From Mycobacterium alsense (lineage in GTDB: Bacteria; Actinomycetota; Actinomycetes; Mycobacteriales; Mycobacteriaceae): a DNA stretch of 54,037 bases. Positions 15,327 to 24,504 of the stretch are shown here, piece by piece. Below the pieces are notes generated by a model, which saw only the letters and a list, made by a program, of their open reading frames with translations, ran no database searches and had not been told where the DNA came from. A program made the translations under genes and the position numbers. The DNA lies in assembly GCF_002086635.1 (NCBI RefSeq), contig NZ_MVHD01000040.1:1-54037 (forward strand). The letters are read 5' to 3'. Numbering within the stretch: the first letter of the stretch is position 1; each line of letters starts with the position of its first letter.

Positions 15327-17015
15327 ATGCCGCACGTTATTACCCAGTCGTGCTGCAACGACGGGTCCTGTGTTTTCGCCTGTCCGGTGAACTGCATTCA
15401 CCCGACACCGGACGAGCCGGGCTTTGCGACGTCGGAGATGCTCTACATCGATCCGGTCGCGTGCGTGGACTGCGGCGCGTGTGTGAGCGCGTGCCCGGTG
15501 GGCGCGATCGCACCCGACACCCGGCTCGAGCCGGAGCAGCTTCCGTTCGTCGAGATCAACGCCTCCTTTTATCCGGAGCGGCCCGCCGGCGTGAAGCTGC
15601 CCCCGACCTCGAAGCTGGCGCCGGTGATCCCCGCCGCCGAGGTGCGCCGCCGCCGTCGCCCGTTGACCGTGGCGATTGTCGGGTCCGGCCCGGCGGCCAT
15701 GTACGCGGCCGACGAACTGTTGACCCAACATGGGGTGCGGGTCAACGTCTTCGAGAAGCTGCCCACGCCTTACGGATTGGTGCGCGCCGGGGTGGCGCCC
15801 GATCACCAGAACACCAAGAGGGTCACCCGGCTGTTCGACAGGGTTTCCCGTCATCGCCACTTCCGCTTCTACCTCAACGTCGAGATCGGCAAGCACCTCA
15901 GCCTTGCCGACCTGTTGGCCCACCATCACGCCGTCCTGTACGCGGTGGGCGCGTCCGACGATCGCCGGCTGGACATCGACGGCATGGGCCTGGCGGGCAC
16001 GGGTACGGCCACCGAATTGGTCGGATGGATCAACGGGCATCCCGACTTCACCGATCTGCCAGTCGATCTCGGCCAGGAACGCGCGGTCATCATCGGCAAC
16101 GGCAATGTCGCGCTCGACGTGGCCCGGGTGCTCACCGCGAACCCCGACGACCTGGCCGCCACCGACATCTCCGATCACGCCCTCGCCGCGTTCCGTCGCT
16201 CGCGGCTGCGCGAAGTGGTGATCGCCGCCCGCCGCGGCCCGGCCCATTCGGCGTTTACCCTGCCCGAATTGGTCGGACTCACCGGAGCGTCCGAGGTCGT
16301 GCTGGACGCCGATGACCACCAGCGGGTGGTAGGCGATCTGGCCGAAGTCTCCGATCCGCTGACGAAGTCCAAGCTGGAGATCTTGAGCAAACTGGGCGAC
16401 GGGTCGGCGCCCGCGTCGCGCCCGCGCGTCCGGCTCGCCTACCAACTGACGCCCAGCCGCGTGCTGGGTGAGCGGCGCGCCACCGGCGTGGAGTTCTCGG
16501 TGACGGGCACCGGGGAGGTCCGCCGGCTCGACGCGGGCCTGGTGCTGACGTCGATCGGCTACCGGGGCAAGGGGATTCGTGACCTTCCGTTCGACGAGTC
16601 GGCGGCCGTCGTCCCCAATGAGGGCGGCCGCGTCGTCGACCCCGAAACGCGACGACCGGTGCCCGGCGCATACGTCGCGGGCTGGATCAAGCGCGGCCCG
16701 ACGGGATTCATCGGCACCAACAAATCGTGCTCGTTCGAAACGGTCCAGGCCCTGGTGGCCGACTTCAACGCCGGCCGCTTGCCCGACCCGGTGGCCAAGC
16801 CGGAGGCACTGGCCCAGCTGGTGCACGCGCGCCAGCCCGCCGCCGTCGACTCCGAGGGGTGGCGCGCGATCGACGCCGCGGAAATCGAGTGCGGCGACCG
16901 CGGCGGACGACCACGCAACAAATTCACCGCCGTCGCCGACATGCTCGCCGTCGCGGCGACCGCGCAACCGGCGCCGCGGTCGCGACGCCGGTTGCTGGCC
17001 CGGCTGCGTGGCTAG
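15327..17015 (+). CDS. fprB: Ferredoxin/ferredoxin--NADP reductase FprB
   Basis: A 562-aa fusion of an N-terminal seven-iron type ferredoxin domain (Cys at 9, 10, 15, 19, 23 and 46, 49, 52, 56 in CVDCGACVSACPVGAI) with an adrenodoxin-reductase-like FAD/NADPH domain starting about residue 108. FAD binding is shown by VAIVGSGPAAMYAADEL, the substrate loop by TPYGLVRAGVAPDHQNTK, and NADPH binding by VIIGNGNVALDVARVL. It transfers electrons between NADPH and ferredoxin or P450-type partners. The C-terminal 45 residues are basic. Its stop shares a CTAG with the convergent VOC gene. Confidence 0.96.
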   Translation: MPHVITQSCCNDGSCVFACPVNCIHPTPDEPGFATSEMLYIDPVACVDCGACVSACPVGAIAPDTRLEPEQLPFVEINASFYPERPAGVKLPPTSKLAPVIPAAEVRRRRRPLTVAIVGSGPAAMYAADELLTQHGVRVNVFEKLPTPYGLVRAGVAPDHQNTKRVTRLFDRVSRHRHFRFYLNVEIGKHLSLADLLAHHHAVLYAVGASDDRRLDIDGMGLAGTGTATELVGWINGHPDFTDLPVDLGQERAVIIGNGNVALDVARVLTANPDDLAATDISDHALAAFRRSRLREVVIAARRGPAHSAFTLPELVGLTGASEVVLDADDHQRVVGDLAEVSDPLTKSKLEILSKLGDGSAPASRPRVRLAYQLTPSRVLGERRATGVEFSVTGTGEVRRLDAGLVLTSIGYRGKGIRDLPFDESAAVVPNEGGRVVDPETRRPVPGAYVAGWIKRGPTGFIGTNKSCSFETVQALVADFNAGRLPDPVAKPEALAQLVHARQPAAVDSEGWRAIDAAEIECGDRGGRPRNKFTAVADMLAVAATAQPAPRSRRRLLARLRG

Positions 17016-17470
17016 CCGGTCCCCTGCCCCGCCATCGCCGCGGTGATCTCGTCCATGCTGACCTCGCGCACCGGTTGGCCCAGCGACCAGTGGTGGCCGA
17101 AGGGGTCGGCGACCACGCCGTAGCGGTCTCCCCAGAACTGGTCGGCGAGCTCGGCCACGACGGTGGCGCCCGCGTCCAGTGCCTGCTGGAACTTGGCGTC
17201 GACGTCGGTGACCGTCAGGTGGATGGTGACCGGGGTCCCGCCCAGCGACGTCGGCGTCATCGACTTGCCGCCGCACATTTCCGGGAAGTCGTCGTTGAGC
17301 ATCACCGTGGAGCCGTTGATGCGCAGCGCGGCGTGCACCAGCTTGCCGTCGGGCCTGGGCACCCGGCCCAGCTCGACCGCCCCAAAAGCCTTGACGTAGA
17401 AGTCGATCGCCGCGGCGGCGTCGTCGACGACGAGGTGTGGCGACAGTGCGGGTTCGACGTTGATTGCCAT
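17012..17470 (-). CDS. VOC-family (glyoxalase/PhnB-like) protein (Rv0887c-type)
   Basis: A 152-aa vicinal-oxygen-chelate protein with the beta-alpha-beta-beta-beta modules of PhnB-like proteins: LSPHLVVDDAAAAIDFYVKAFGAVE, HAALRINGSTVMLNDDFPE, TIHLTVTDVDAKFQQALDAGA and WGDRYGVVADPFGHHWSLG. Substrate unknown. The start has AAGGAGACCATC upstream. The stop overlaps that of fprB in a CTAG. It is followed upstream by a GC hairpin that may end the citA transcript. Confidence 0.9.
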   Translation of the reverse strand: MAINVEPALSPHLVVDDAAAAIDFYVKAFGAVELGRVPRPDGKLVHAALRINGSTVMLNDDFPEMCGGKSMTPTSLGGTPVTIHLTVTDVDAKFQQALDAGATVVAELADQFWGDRYGVVADPFGHHWSLGQPVREVSMDEITAAMAGQGTG

Positions 17471-17494
17471 GATGGTCTCCTTGCTGTTGGCGCC

Positions 17495-17516
17495 CCGGGC
17501 CGGCGTTGGCCCGGGC
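17495..17516 (-). terminator. GC-rich hairpin downstream of citA
   Basis: CCCGGGCC-GGCGTT-GGCCCGGG is a perfect 8-bp stem with a six-base loop, about 100 bases after the citA stop and 25 bases before the VOC gene. It has no T-tract, so it is a possible mycobacterial-style terminator or mRNA-stabilising hairpin rather than a classical one. Confidence 0.35.
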
Positions 17517-17616
17517 TCACGGGTATTGACCCCGGGCGCGACGAAAAGTCATCGCGCGGCGCCATTCAATCGCGGGCCACCGACAACGAAGGGGTGTTCG
17601 GGCTCGGTCGATCGAC

Positions 17617-18738
17617 TCAGGCGCTGGTGAGGACCCGATCCCAACCCTCGACGGACTCGGGGCTGCGCGGGCCGGGGCCCACGTAGATGGCCGACGGGCG
17701 GACCAGCTTGCCGAGCCGCTTCTGCTCGAGGATGTGGGCGCACCAGCCGGCGGTGCGGCCACAGGTGAACATGGCCGGCATCATGTTGGCCGGCACGCGG
17801 GCGAAGTCGAGGATGACCGCGGCCCAGAACTCGACGTTGGTCTCGATGGCGCGGTCCGGACGCCGCTCACGCAGCTCGGCCAGTGCGGCCTGCTCCAGCG
17901 CCACCGCGACCTCGTGGCGCGGGGCGCCGAGCCGTTCGGCGGCGGCGCGCAGCACGCGCGCCCGCGGGTCCTCGGCGCGGTACACGCGGTGGCCGAAGCC
18001 CATCAGCTTGTCACCGCTGTCCAGGATCTTCTTGACCAGGCCGCGGGCGTCGCCGGTGCGCTCGACCTCCTCGATCATCGGCAGCACCCGGGCCGGCGCC
18101 CCGCCGTGCAGCGGGCCGCTCATCGCACCGATCGCCCCCGACAGCGACGCCGCCACGTCCGCGCCCGTCGAGGCGATCACGCGCGCGGTGAACGTCGAGG
18201 CGTTCATGCCGTGCTCGGCGGCCGACACCCAGTAGGCGTCGATGGCCTCGACGTGGCGCGGATCCGGCTCGCCTTGCCAGCGCGTCATGAAACGCGCTGT
18301 GACGGTTTGGCATTCGTCGATGACCCGCTGCGGAACGGCCGGCTGGTAGATGCCCCGCGCCGACTGTGCGACGTAGGACAGGGCCATCACCGAGGCCCGG
18401 GCCAGCTGGTCGCGGGCGGTGGTGTCGTCGGTGTCCAGCAGCGGCTTGTAGCCCCAGATGGGCGCCAGCATCGCCAGCCCCGCCTGCACGTCGACCCGCA
18501 CGTCGCCGGTGTGGATCGGCAGCGGGAACGGCTCCGCGGGTGGTAGCCCGCGACCGAACTTGCCGTCGACCAGCAGCGCCCACACGTCGCCGAAGGTGAC
18601 CTGCTGGGCCACCAGGTCTTCGATGTCGACGCCGCGGTAGCGCAGCGCGCCGCCGTCTTTATCCGGTTCGGCAATTTCGGTGGTGAAGGCCACCACGCCC
18701 TCCAGGCCGGGGACAAAGTTTTCGGGGACAACAGTCAT
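17617..18738 (-). CDS. citA: Citrate synthase 2 CitA
   Basis: Condenses acetyl-CoA and oxaloacetate to citrate. At 373 aa it has the length recalled for M. tuberculosis CitA. Catalytic regions are SGPLHGGAPARVLPM (His), MGFGHRVYRAEDPRARVLR (His and Arg), and the later Asp in AAVILDFARVPANMMPAMF. The N-terminus MTVVPENFVPGLEGVVAF matches the family; the frame extends upstream through the intergenic region without a better start. It is divergent from pdxH across a palindromic region and is the second citrate synthase of the window besides gltA2. Confidence 0.95.
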   Translation of the reverse strand: MTVVPENFVPGLEGVVAFTTEIAEPDKDGGALRYRGVDIEDLVAQQVTFGDVWALLVDGKFGRGLPPAEPFPLPIHTGDVRVDVQAGLAMLAPIWGYKPLLDTDDTTARDQLARASVMALSYVAQSARGIYQPAVPQRVIDECQTVTARFMTRWQGEPDPRHVEAIDAYWVSAAEHGMNASTFTARVIASTGADVAASLSGAIGAMSGPLHGGAPARVLPMIEEVERTGDARGLVKKILDSGDKLMGFGHRVYRAEDPRARVLRAAAERLGAPRHEVAVALEQAALAELRERRPDRAIETNVEFWAAVILDFARVPANMMPAMFTCGRTAGWCAHILEQKRLGKLVRPSAIYVGPGPRSPESVEGWDRVLTSA

Positions 18739-18770
18739 AGGAAAATTCTCGCACCCCGCCTCCGGGCCGA

Positions 18771-18801
18771 CGCTACCGGCCGGTAAGAACCGCCGGTAGC
18801 G
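18771..18801. promoter_or_regulatory. Palindromic operator-like element between citA and pdxH
   Basis: CGCTACCGGC (18771-18780) and GCCGGTAGCG (18792-18801) are perfect inverted repeats, and the left part also forms the perfect 12-bp palindrome TACCGGCCGGTA (18774-18785). The right arm covers the pdxH -10 element. It looks like a repressor site shared by two divergent genes; the regulator is unknown. Confidence 0.5.
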
Positions 18802-18802
18802 T
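18797..18802 (+). promoter_or_regulatory. -10 element of leaderless pdxH promoter
   Basis: TAGCGT (TANNNT class) ends six bases before the pdxH ATG, and there is no Shine-Dalgarno, so a leaderless transcript is likely. Confidence 0.5.
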
Positions 18803-18808
18803 GGGCAC

Positions 18809-19480
18809 ATGGCAGGCGCAGGCCCGGGAATGGGCAACGAACACCTGCGGGAGATGCGCGTGGATTACGGATCGGCGGAGAAGGACGGCAGCCCCGACCT
18901 GGACGCGGACTGGTTGGCCGATGGTTGGCTGGCGTTGTTCCGGAGCTGGCTGGACGACGCCGAACGAGCCGGTGTCGCCGAGCCCAACGCCATGGTCCTG
19001 GCCACCGTCGCCGACGGTCGGCCGGTCAGCCGATCGGTGTTGTGCAAGGGCGCCGACGAGAGCGGGATCACGTTTTTCACCAACTACGACTCGGCCAAGG
19101 GCGCCGAGCTGGCGGCCACACCCTACGCGTCGGCGACCTTCCCCTGGTACCAGCTGGGGCGGCAGGTGCACATCCGCGGGCCGGTGAGCAAGGTCGACGC
19201 CCGGGTCACGCAGGACTACTGGTCCAAGCGGCCGCGCGGCTCGCAACTCGGTGCGTGGGCGTCGCACCAGTCGCGGCCGATCGCGTCGCGCGCGGCGCTG
19301 CTGGGCCAGCTCGACGAGGTCACCGCGCGCTTCGCCGACGCCGAGTCCGTCCCGGTGCCGCCCAACTGGGGTGGATACCTCATCGCGCCCGAGGTGGTCG
19401 AATTCTGGCAGGGGCGAGAGAACCGGGTGCACAACCGGATTCGGGTCGTCGGTGGGCGGGTCGAGCGTCTGCAGCCCTAG
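18809..19480 (+). CDS. pdxH: Pyridoxamine/pyridoxine 5'-phosphate oxidase PdxH
   Basis: FMN enzyme of 223 aa that oxidises pyridoxine or pyridoxamine 5'-phosphate to pyridoxal 5'-phosphate. Family motifs include EPNAMVLATVADGRPVSRSVLCKG, FFTNYDSAKG (FMN phosphate), ATFPWYQLGRQVHIRGPV, and the C-terminal signature EFWQGRENRVHNRIR...RLQP. In M. tuberculosis the PdxH gene I recall is elsewhere (Rv2607); having it between citA and gltA2 is a difference in gene order. The ATG at 18809 follows a leaderless promoter; MRVDYG at residue 16 would be a shorter alternative start. Confidence 0.94.
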   Translation: MAGAGPGMGNEHLREMRVDYGSAEKDGSPDLDADWLADGWLALFRSWLDDAERAGVAEPNAMVLATVADGRPVSRSVLCKGADESGITFFTNYDSAKGAELAATPYASATFPWYQLGRQVHIRGPVSKVDARVTQDYWSKRPRGSQLGAWASHQSRPIASRAALLGQLDEVTARFADAESVPVPPNWGGYLIAPEVVEFWQGRENRVHNRIRVVGGRVERLQP

Positions 19481-19537
19481 CGTCCTCGGCCGGCGGCGCC
19501 ACCCACTTGCGGGGGACGGACGGGGTTGGCCGTGCCG

Positions 19538-19798
19538 TCAGGGCAGGAGACCGATTTGCACGGGGTAGGGTCCCTCGACCGGAAAGAAATGGGCTCCCCA
19601 GTAGTGCCACTGGTGGCAGACATTCATGTCCCAAGTCAGCGGGGGCCCAAAGTCTTGTCGGGGCATGGGTTGTCCGGGGCACCAGGTATGAGTGCCGGGC
19701 GGGTCGGCGTGGGCGACGCCCGCACCCAGCGCGAGCAACCCTCCCACGCCGCCGGGCAACGCCACCGCAATTGCCATGCCTGCGATTAGTCGTCTCAT
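19538..19798 (-). CDS. Small exported protein with aromatic/Cys-rich mature part
   Basis: An 86-aa secreted protein. Residues 1-31 are a signal peptide (MRRLIAGMAIAVALPGG, ending GVAHA-DPP). The mature part is about 55 residues and unusually aromatic, with GTHTWCPGQPMP, GPPLTWDMNVCHQWHYWG and AHFFPVEG; its two Cys may form a disulfide. This matches a family of small mycobacterial exported proteins that I recognise by pattern but cannot name. ATG 19798 has GAGGAGACGCAC upstream. It is convergent with pdxH. Confidence 0.82.
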   Translation of the reverse strand: MRRLIAGMAIAVALPGGVGGLLALGAGVAHADPPGTHTWCPGQPMPRQDFGPPLTWDMNVCHQWHYWGAHFFPVEGPYPVQIGLLP

Positions 19799-20128
19799 GT
19801 GCGTCTCCTCGGCGGGACACGGCCGACCAGAGCCGGGCCGGTTTGGGCGACGGGCTACGTGCCGCATTTGTCGCCGCTGCAAGTGCACACCGCGCACGTC
19901 GCTACCGATCCCAACTTCTGACCGGCGACGCGGTCGGTCGCTCCCACGGGGAAGGGAAACCGCCACCGATGACCCGGGCACCCACGATTGCCGGGCCGGT
20001 GTTGCCGGCGGCCGGCCGCGCGGCAGCGGACCCGACCCCGGGCAGGCGCCTCGTCCCGATAACGACTACCTTCAGCTATAAGCACCGAGTCAGGGCAGCC
20101 ATACAAACCGGAGCGCAAAGGGGTTCTC
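19799..20128. other. Intergenic region upstream of gltA2
   Basis: 330 bases between the divergent small exported gene and gltA2. I see no coding potential. It must hold both promoters; a TATAAG at 20077-20082 about 47 bases before the gltA2 GTG is a possible -10, but no good -35 is visible at 17 bases. No strong inverted repeat was found. Confidence 0.4.
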
Positions 20129-21410
<1,282 letters not shown>

Positions 21411-21424
<14 letters not shown>

Positions 21425-23003
21425 TATCTCCCGCGAGGGAATCGAGCACGGCCATCGCGGCGTTGTGGCCGCCGATGCCCGACACCGCCCCGCCGCGGCG
21501 GGCTCCCGAGCCGCACAACATGATTCGCTCGTGCGCCGTGGCGACGCCCCATCGCCGCGCCGGGGTGTCCAGCGCGTCGTCGTCGGCGGCGAAGGGCCAC
21601 GACAGCCCGCCGTGGAAGATGTTGCCCGCGGTCATCCCCAGCGTGCGGTGCAGGTCCAGGGTGGTCGTCGTCTCCAGGCACGGCCGGCCGTGCGCGTCGG
21701 CCATCAGGACATCCTGAATAGGTTCGGCCAGAACGGAATTCAGCGAGGTCAGCACCGCCTCGGTGAGTCGCCGGGTCAGGGATTCGGGGTCGGCGCCGTC
21801 GAAGAGCGAGTGGGGGGTGTGCAGGCCGAACACCGTCATCGTTTGGGCGCCCGCGTCGCGCAATTCGGCCGACAGGATGGTCGGGTCGGTCAGCGAGTGG
21901 CAATAGGCCTCGCAGGGAAGCGGATCGGGAATTCGGCCGGACGCCGCGTGTGAGTAGCCCGCATCCAGTTGGCTCCATGCCTCGTTGGCGTGGAACGTTC
22001 CGGCGAATGCCTGTTCGGGCGTGACACCGGCGTCACGCAACCGGGGGAGCCGCCGCAGCACCATGTTGACCTTGAGCTGCGCGCCCTGGGCCTGCGGCGC
22101 CGGTTTTTCGCCCAGCAGGCCGGCCAGGACCGCCGGGCTGACGCCGGCCAGTACGAAGCGGCCGCGCACGACGTGCTCGTCGTCGCCGCTGCGGTACCGC
22201 ACCTGGCCGTCGGGATTGACGGCGAAAACGTCTGCGGCGGTGACGATTTCGGCACCGTGGCCGGTGGCCGCCGCCGCCAGCGCACCGCTCACCGCGCCCA
22301 TCCCGCCGACGGGCACGTTCCAGTCACCGGTCCCCCCGCCCAGCACGTGATACAGAAAGCAAACATTTTGCGTCAGGTCCGGGTCGTCGAGGCGGGCGAA
22401 GGGGCCGATCAGCGCGTCGGGGGCGATGACGCCCCGCACCAGGTCGCTGCCGACCGCTTCGGCGATGGCGTGGCCGATCGGCGCGTCGACCATGGCACGC
22501 CACGCGGTCGCCGCGCCGGGGTCGCCCCCGTCGATGACGTGTTGGCGGGCCTGTTCGCGGGTGCGCAGCGGCTCGAGCAGCGTGGGCCACAGCCGCTTGG
22601 TCACCGCGCCGCAGCGTCGGTAGAAGGCGGCGAAGGCGCGCTCGTCCTGGGCGGCGCCGATGGCCGCGAACGTGTCGGGGCGCCCGACGAGCAGCCCGCG
22701 GCGGCCGCCGGTGGCGGGGTCGGGAGTGTAGGAGGAAAACGGCCGGCGGGCCAACCGTACGCCGGCGCCCAGATCCTCGACGATGCGCCGCGGCAGCAGG
22801 CTGACCAAGTACGAGTAGCGCGACAGCCGCACGCCGACGCCGTCGAAGGCCTGTGCCGACACCGCGGCCCCGCCCACGTGCCCGAGCCGCTCGAGCAACC
22901 GCACCCGGAGCCCCGCCTGCGCCAGGTAGCCCGCCGCAACCAGCCCGTTGTGGCCCCCGCCGACGATGACGACATCGAGGGCGTCCGCCGTGCGCCCGCT
23001 CAG
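21411..23003 (-). CDS. FAD-dependent phytoene-desaturase/amine-oxidase-type protein (Rv0897c-type), CTG start
   Basis: A 530-aa NAD(P)/FAD oxidoreductase of the crtI-like type. The dinucleotide motif DVVIVGGGHNGLVAAGYLAQAG lies at residues about 9-30 and the second FAD contact SGIGGHNAAMAVLDS at the C-terminus. A GTG at 22904 would cut off the whole FAD motif. Upstream of the motif the frame has no ATG, GTG or TTG before an in-frame stop; the only candidate is CTG at 23003-23001, which overlaps the stop of the upstream gene as CTGA with GAGGG four bases before it. I therefore place the start there. The M. tuberculosis ortholog has about 535 aa, which agrees. Confidence 0.85.
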
Positions 23004-23263
23004 TTCAGGTAGCCCTCGACCTGGTCGGGCGGCCGCACCTCGGCCTCGCGCGGGTCACCGCCGCTTTCCCGCAGCGCCCGGCGCTGACGCAGCAGGTCCC
23101 AGCATTGGTCGAGCTCGACCTCCACTCGATGCAGGCGATCGTGCTCCTCGGAGGTGTCGACGCCGCCGTGCTGCAGGCGCTCGCGCAGCGATTTTTCCTC
23201 GGCGACCAGCCCCCGGATGTATGCCAGGGTTTCGCTGTCGGTCGGTTTGTTGCCGTTGCCCAT
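23000..23263 (-). CDS. DUF2630 protein (Rv0898c-type)
   Basis: An 87-aa soluble protein of the DUF2630 family, almost entirely helical with heptad-like spacing (LVAEEKSLRERLQ, HDRLHRVEVELDQCWDLLRQRRALR) and ending in EVRPPDQVEGYLN. This domain is common in actinobacteria and has no known function. Its stop overlaps the start of the FAD protein gene in CTGA, suggesting coupled translation. Confidence 0.9.
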   Translation of the reverse strand: MGNGNKPTDSETLAYIRGLVAEEKSLRERLQHGGVDTSEEHDRLHRVEVELDQCWDLLRQRRALRESGGDPREAEVRPPDQVEGYLN

Positions 23264-23365
23264 CGCTCCAGTGTGCCCGACTTGACAGGTGTCGCTACGC
23301 CGACTCGGTAGGCTGCATATCGCCTGAACAGGCGGATGCTGGAGAGAAAGCGAGCGGAGGGCAAA

Positions 23366-24340
23366 GTGGGGGTGGGCGTCGTTTTGCGGCAGGAGGCCGC
23401 AAGCACCGATTCGCCGGGGGTGGCGGAGCCGGCCCGCAGGCAGGTTGGCCTCCCATGGCTGATCGCCTTGGTGGTTATTCCGTTGTTTATGGCGATAATC
23501 GGCTCCGCAGGGGTGGACGGACAGCGCTCCGCCACCGGACCCGCCGGCGCGGTGCCGACGTTGGCGCCGACCAGCAAGGCGGCGGCTCCCGAGTTGTCGT
23601 TGGCGCCGCTCTCGATTGCCCGCAGCGGCAACGACTTTACCGTCAGCGGTGAATTACCCGACGAATCCGCGAAGGCGGCCCTGTTCAACGCGCTCAATGG
23701 CGCGCTGCCGCCGGGGGTCAACGTCGTCGACGAAATCCACATCAACGCCCAGGTCGACGCACTCGATTTCGCCAAGGCCGCACCGCTTTTCAGGGACGGT
23801 TCCTCGATCCCCGACTTCAGCCTCACGGTCGGCGGAAACACGATCACCCTGGCCGGAACCGCCGCGTCGCAAGACCAGAAGGGTGCCGTCACCCAGGACG
23901 CGGTGCGCACCTGGTCCAATCTCACGGTCGTTGACAGGCTTGCTGTGAGCGCGCCGGCACCGTCGCCGTCCGCCGGGCCCTGCACCGATTTACAATCGGC
24001 GATCAACGCCGTGACGGGCGGTCCGATAACGTTCGGTAACGACGGCCTGAGCGTCACCCCGGACGGCGCGCGGATCCTGACGCAGGTGTCCGACAGGCTC
24101 AGGGCATGCCCCACCGCGCATGTGACGATCAACGGCTACACCGACAATTCCGGCACCGAGGCCGTCAACGTTCCGCTGAGCGCCCAGCGGGGCCAACGGG
24201 TCGCCGATTTTCTTGTTTCCCACGGCGTCGCGGCTTCTCAGTTGGTGGTCAAGGGTCTCGGTTCGGTCAACCCCGTGGCCCCCAACGACACGCCCGACGG
24301 GCGCGCCAAGAACCGCCGCGTCGAAATCGTTGTGAGTTAA
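23366..24340 (+). CDS. arfA: Outer-membrane-type protein ArfA (OmpATb)
   Basis: OmpA-like envelope protein needed with ArfB and ArfC for growth and ammonia release at acidic pH in M. tuberculosis. It has an N-terminal membrane anchor (LPWLIALVVIPLFMAIIGSAG), a BON-like domain (residues about 60-195), and a C-terminal OmpA peptidoglycan-binding domain with ITFGNDGLSV, TINGYTDNSGTEAVNVPLSAQRGQRVADFL and DGRAKNRRVEIVVS. GTG 23366 is preferred because GGAGGG precedes it, giving 324 aa, close to the 326 of M. tuberculosis; an ATG at 23336 is weaker. Confidence 0.93.
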   Translation: MGVGVVLRQEAASTDSPGVAEPARRQVGLPWLIALVVIPLFMAIIGSAGVDGQRSATGPAGAVPTLAPTSKAAAPELSLAPLSIARSGNDFTVSGELPDESAKAALFNALNGALPPGVNVVDEIHINAQVDALDFAKAAPLFRDGSSIPDFSLTVGGNTITLAGTAASQDQKGAVTQDAVRTWSNLTVVDRLAVSAPAPSPSAGPCTDLQSAINAVTGGPITFGNDGLSVTPDGARILTQVSDRLRACPTAHVTINGYTDNSGTEAVNVPLSAQRGQRVADFLVSHGVAASQLVVKGLGSVNPVAPNDTPDGRAKNRRVEIVVS

Positions 24341-24351
24341 GGAGATCCGGT

Positions 24352-24504
24352 ATGGATTTCGTCATCCAGTGGTTGTGGTACGTGCTCGCGTTCGTGGCGG
24401 GCTCAGCCGTTGCCCGGGTGATCGCCAACATCTTGAACAAACGGGTCAGTGTGGAGGAGTTCCCCGCCGTTTCGGCCCGGCCTGATATTGGCGGCGGGCG
24501 ATGA
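24352..24504 (+). CDS. arfB: ArfB, small membrane protein
   Basis: A 50-aa protein with one membrane helix (VIQWLWYVLAFVAGSAVARVIANIL) and a short hydrophilic tail. It is the second gene of the arfABC operon; the ATG has AAGGAG seven bases upstream. The stop overlaps the arfC start in an ATGA. Length and position agree with the M. tuberculosis 50-aa ArfB. Confidence 0.92.
   Translation: MDFVIQWLWYVLAFVAGSAVARVIANILNKRVSVEEFPAVSARPDIGGGR

Noticed and set aside
14424..17276. A very long open frame (about 950 codons) antisense to the AurF-like gene and fprB
   Set aside because: It is a mirror of high-GC codon bias; the plus strand has recognisable cofactor motifs throughout and the antisense translation has none.
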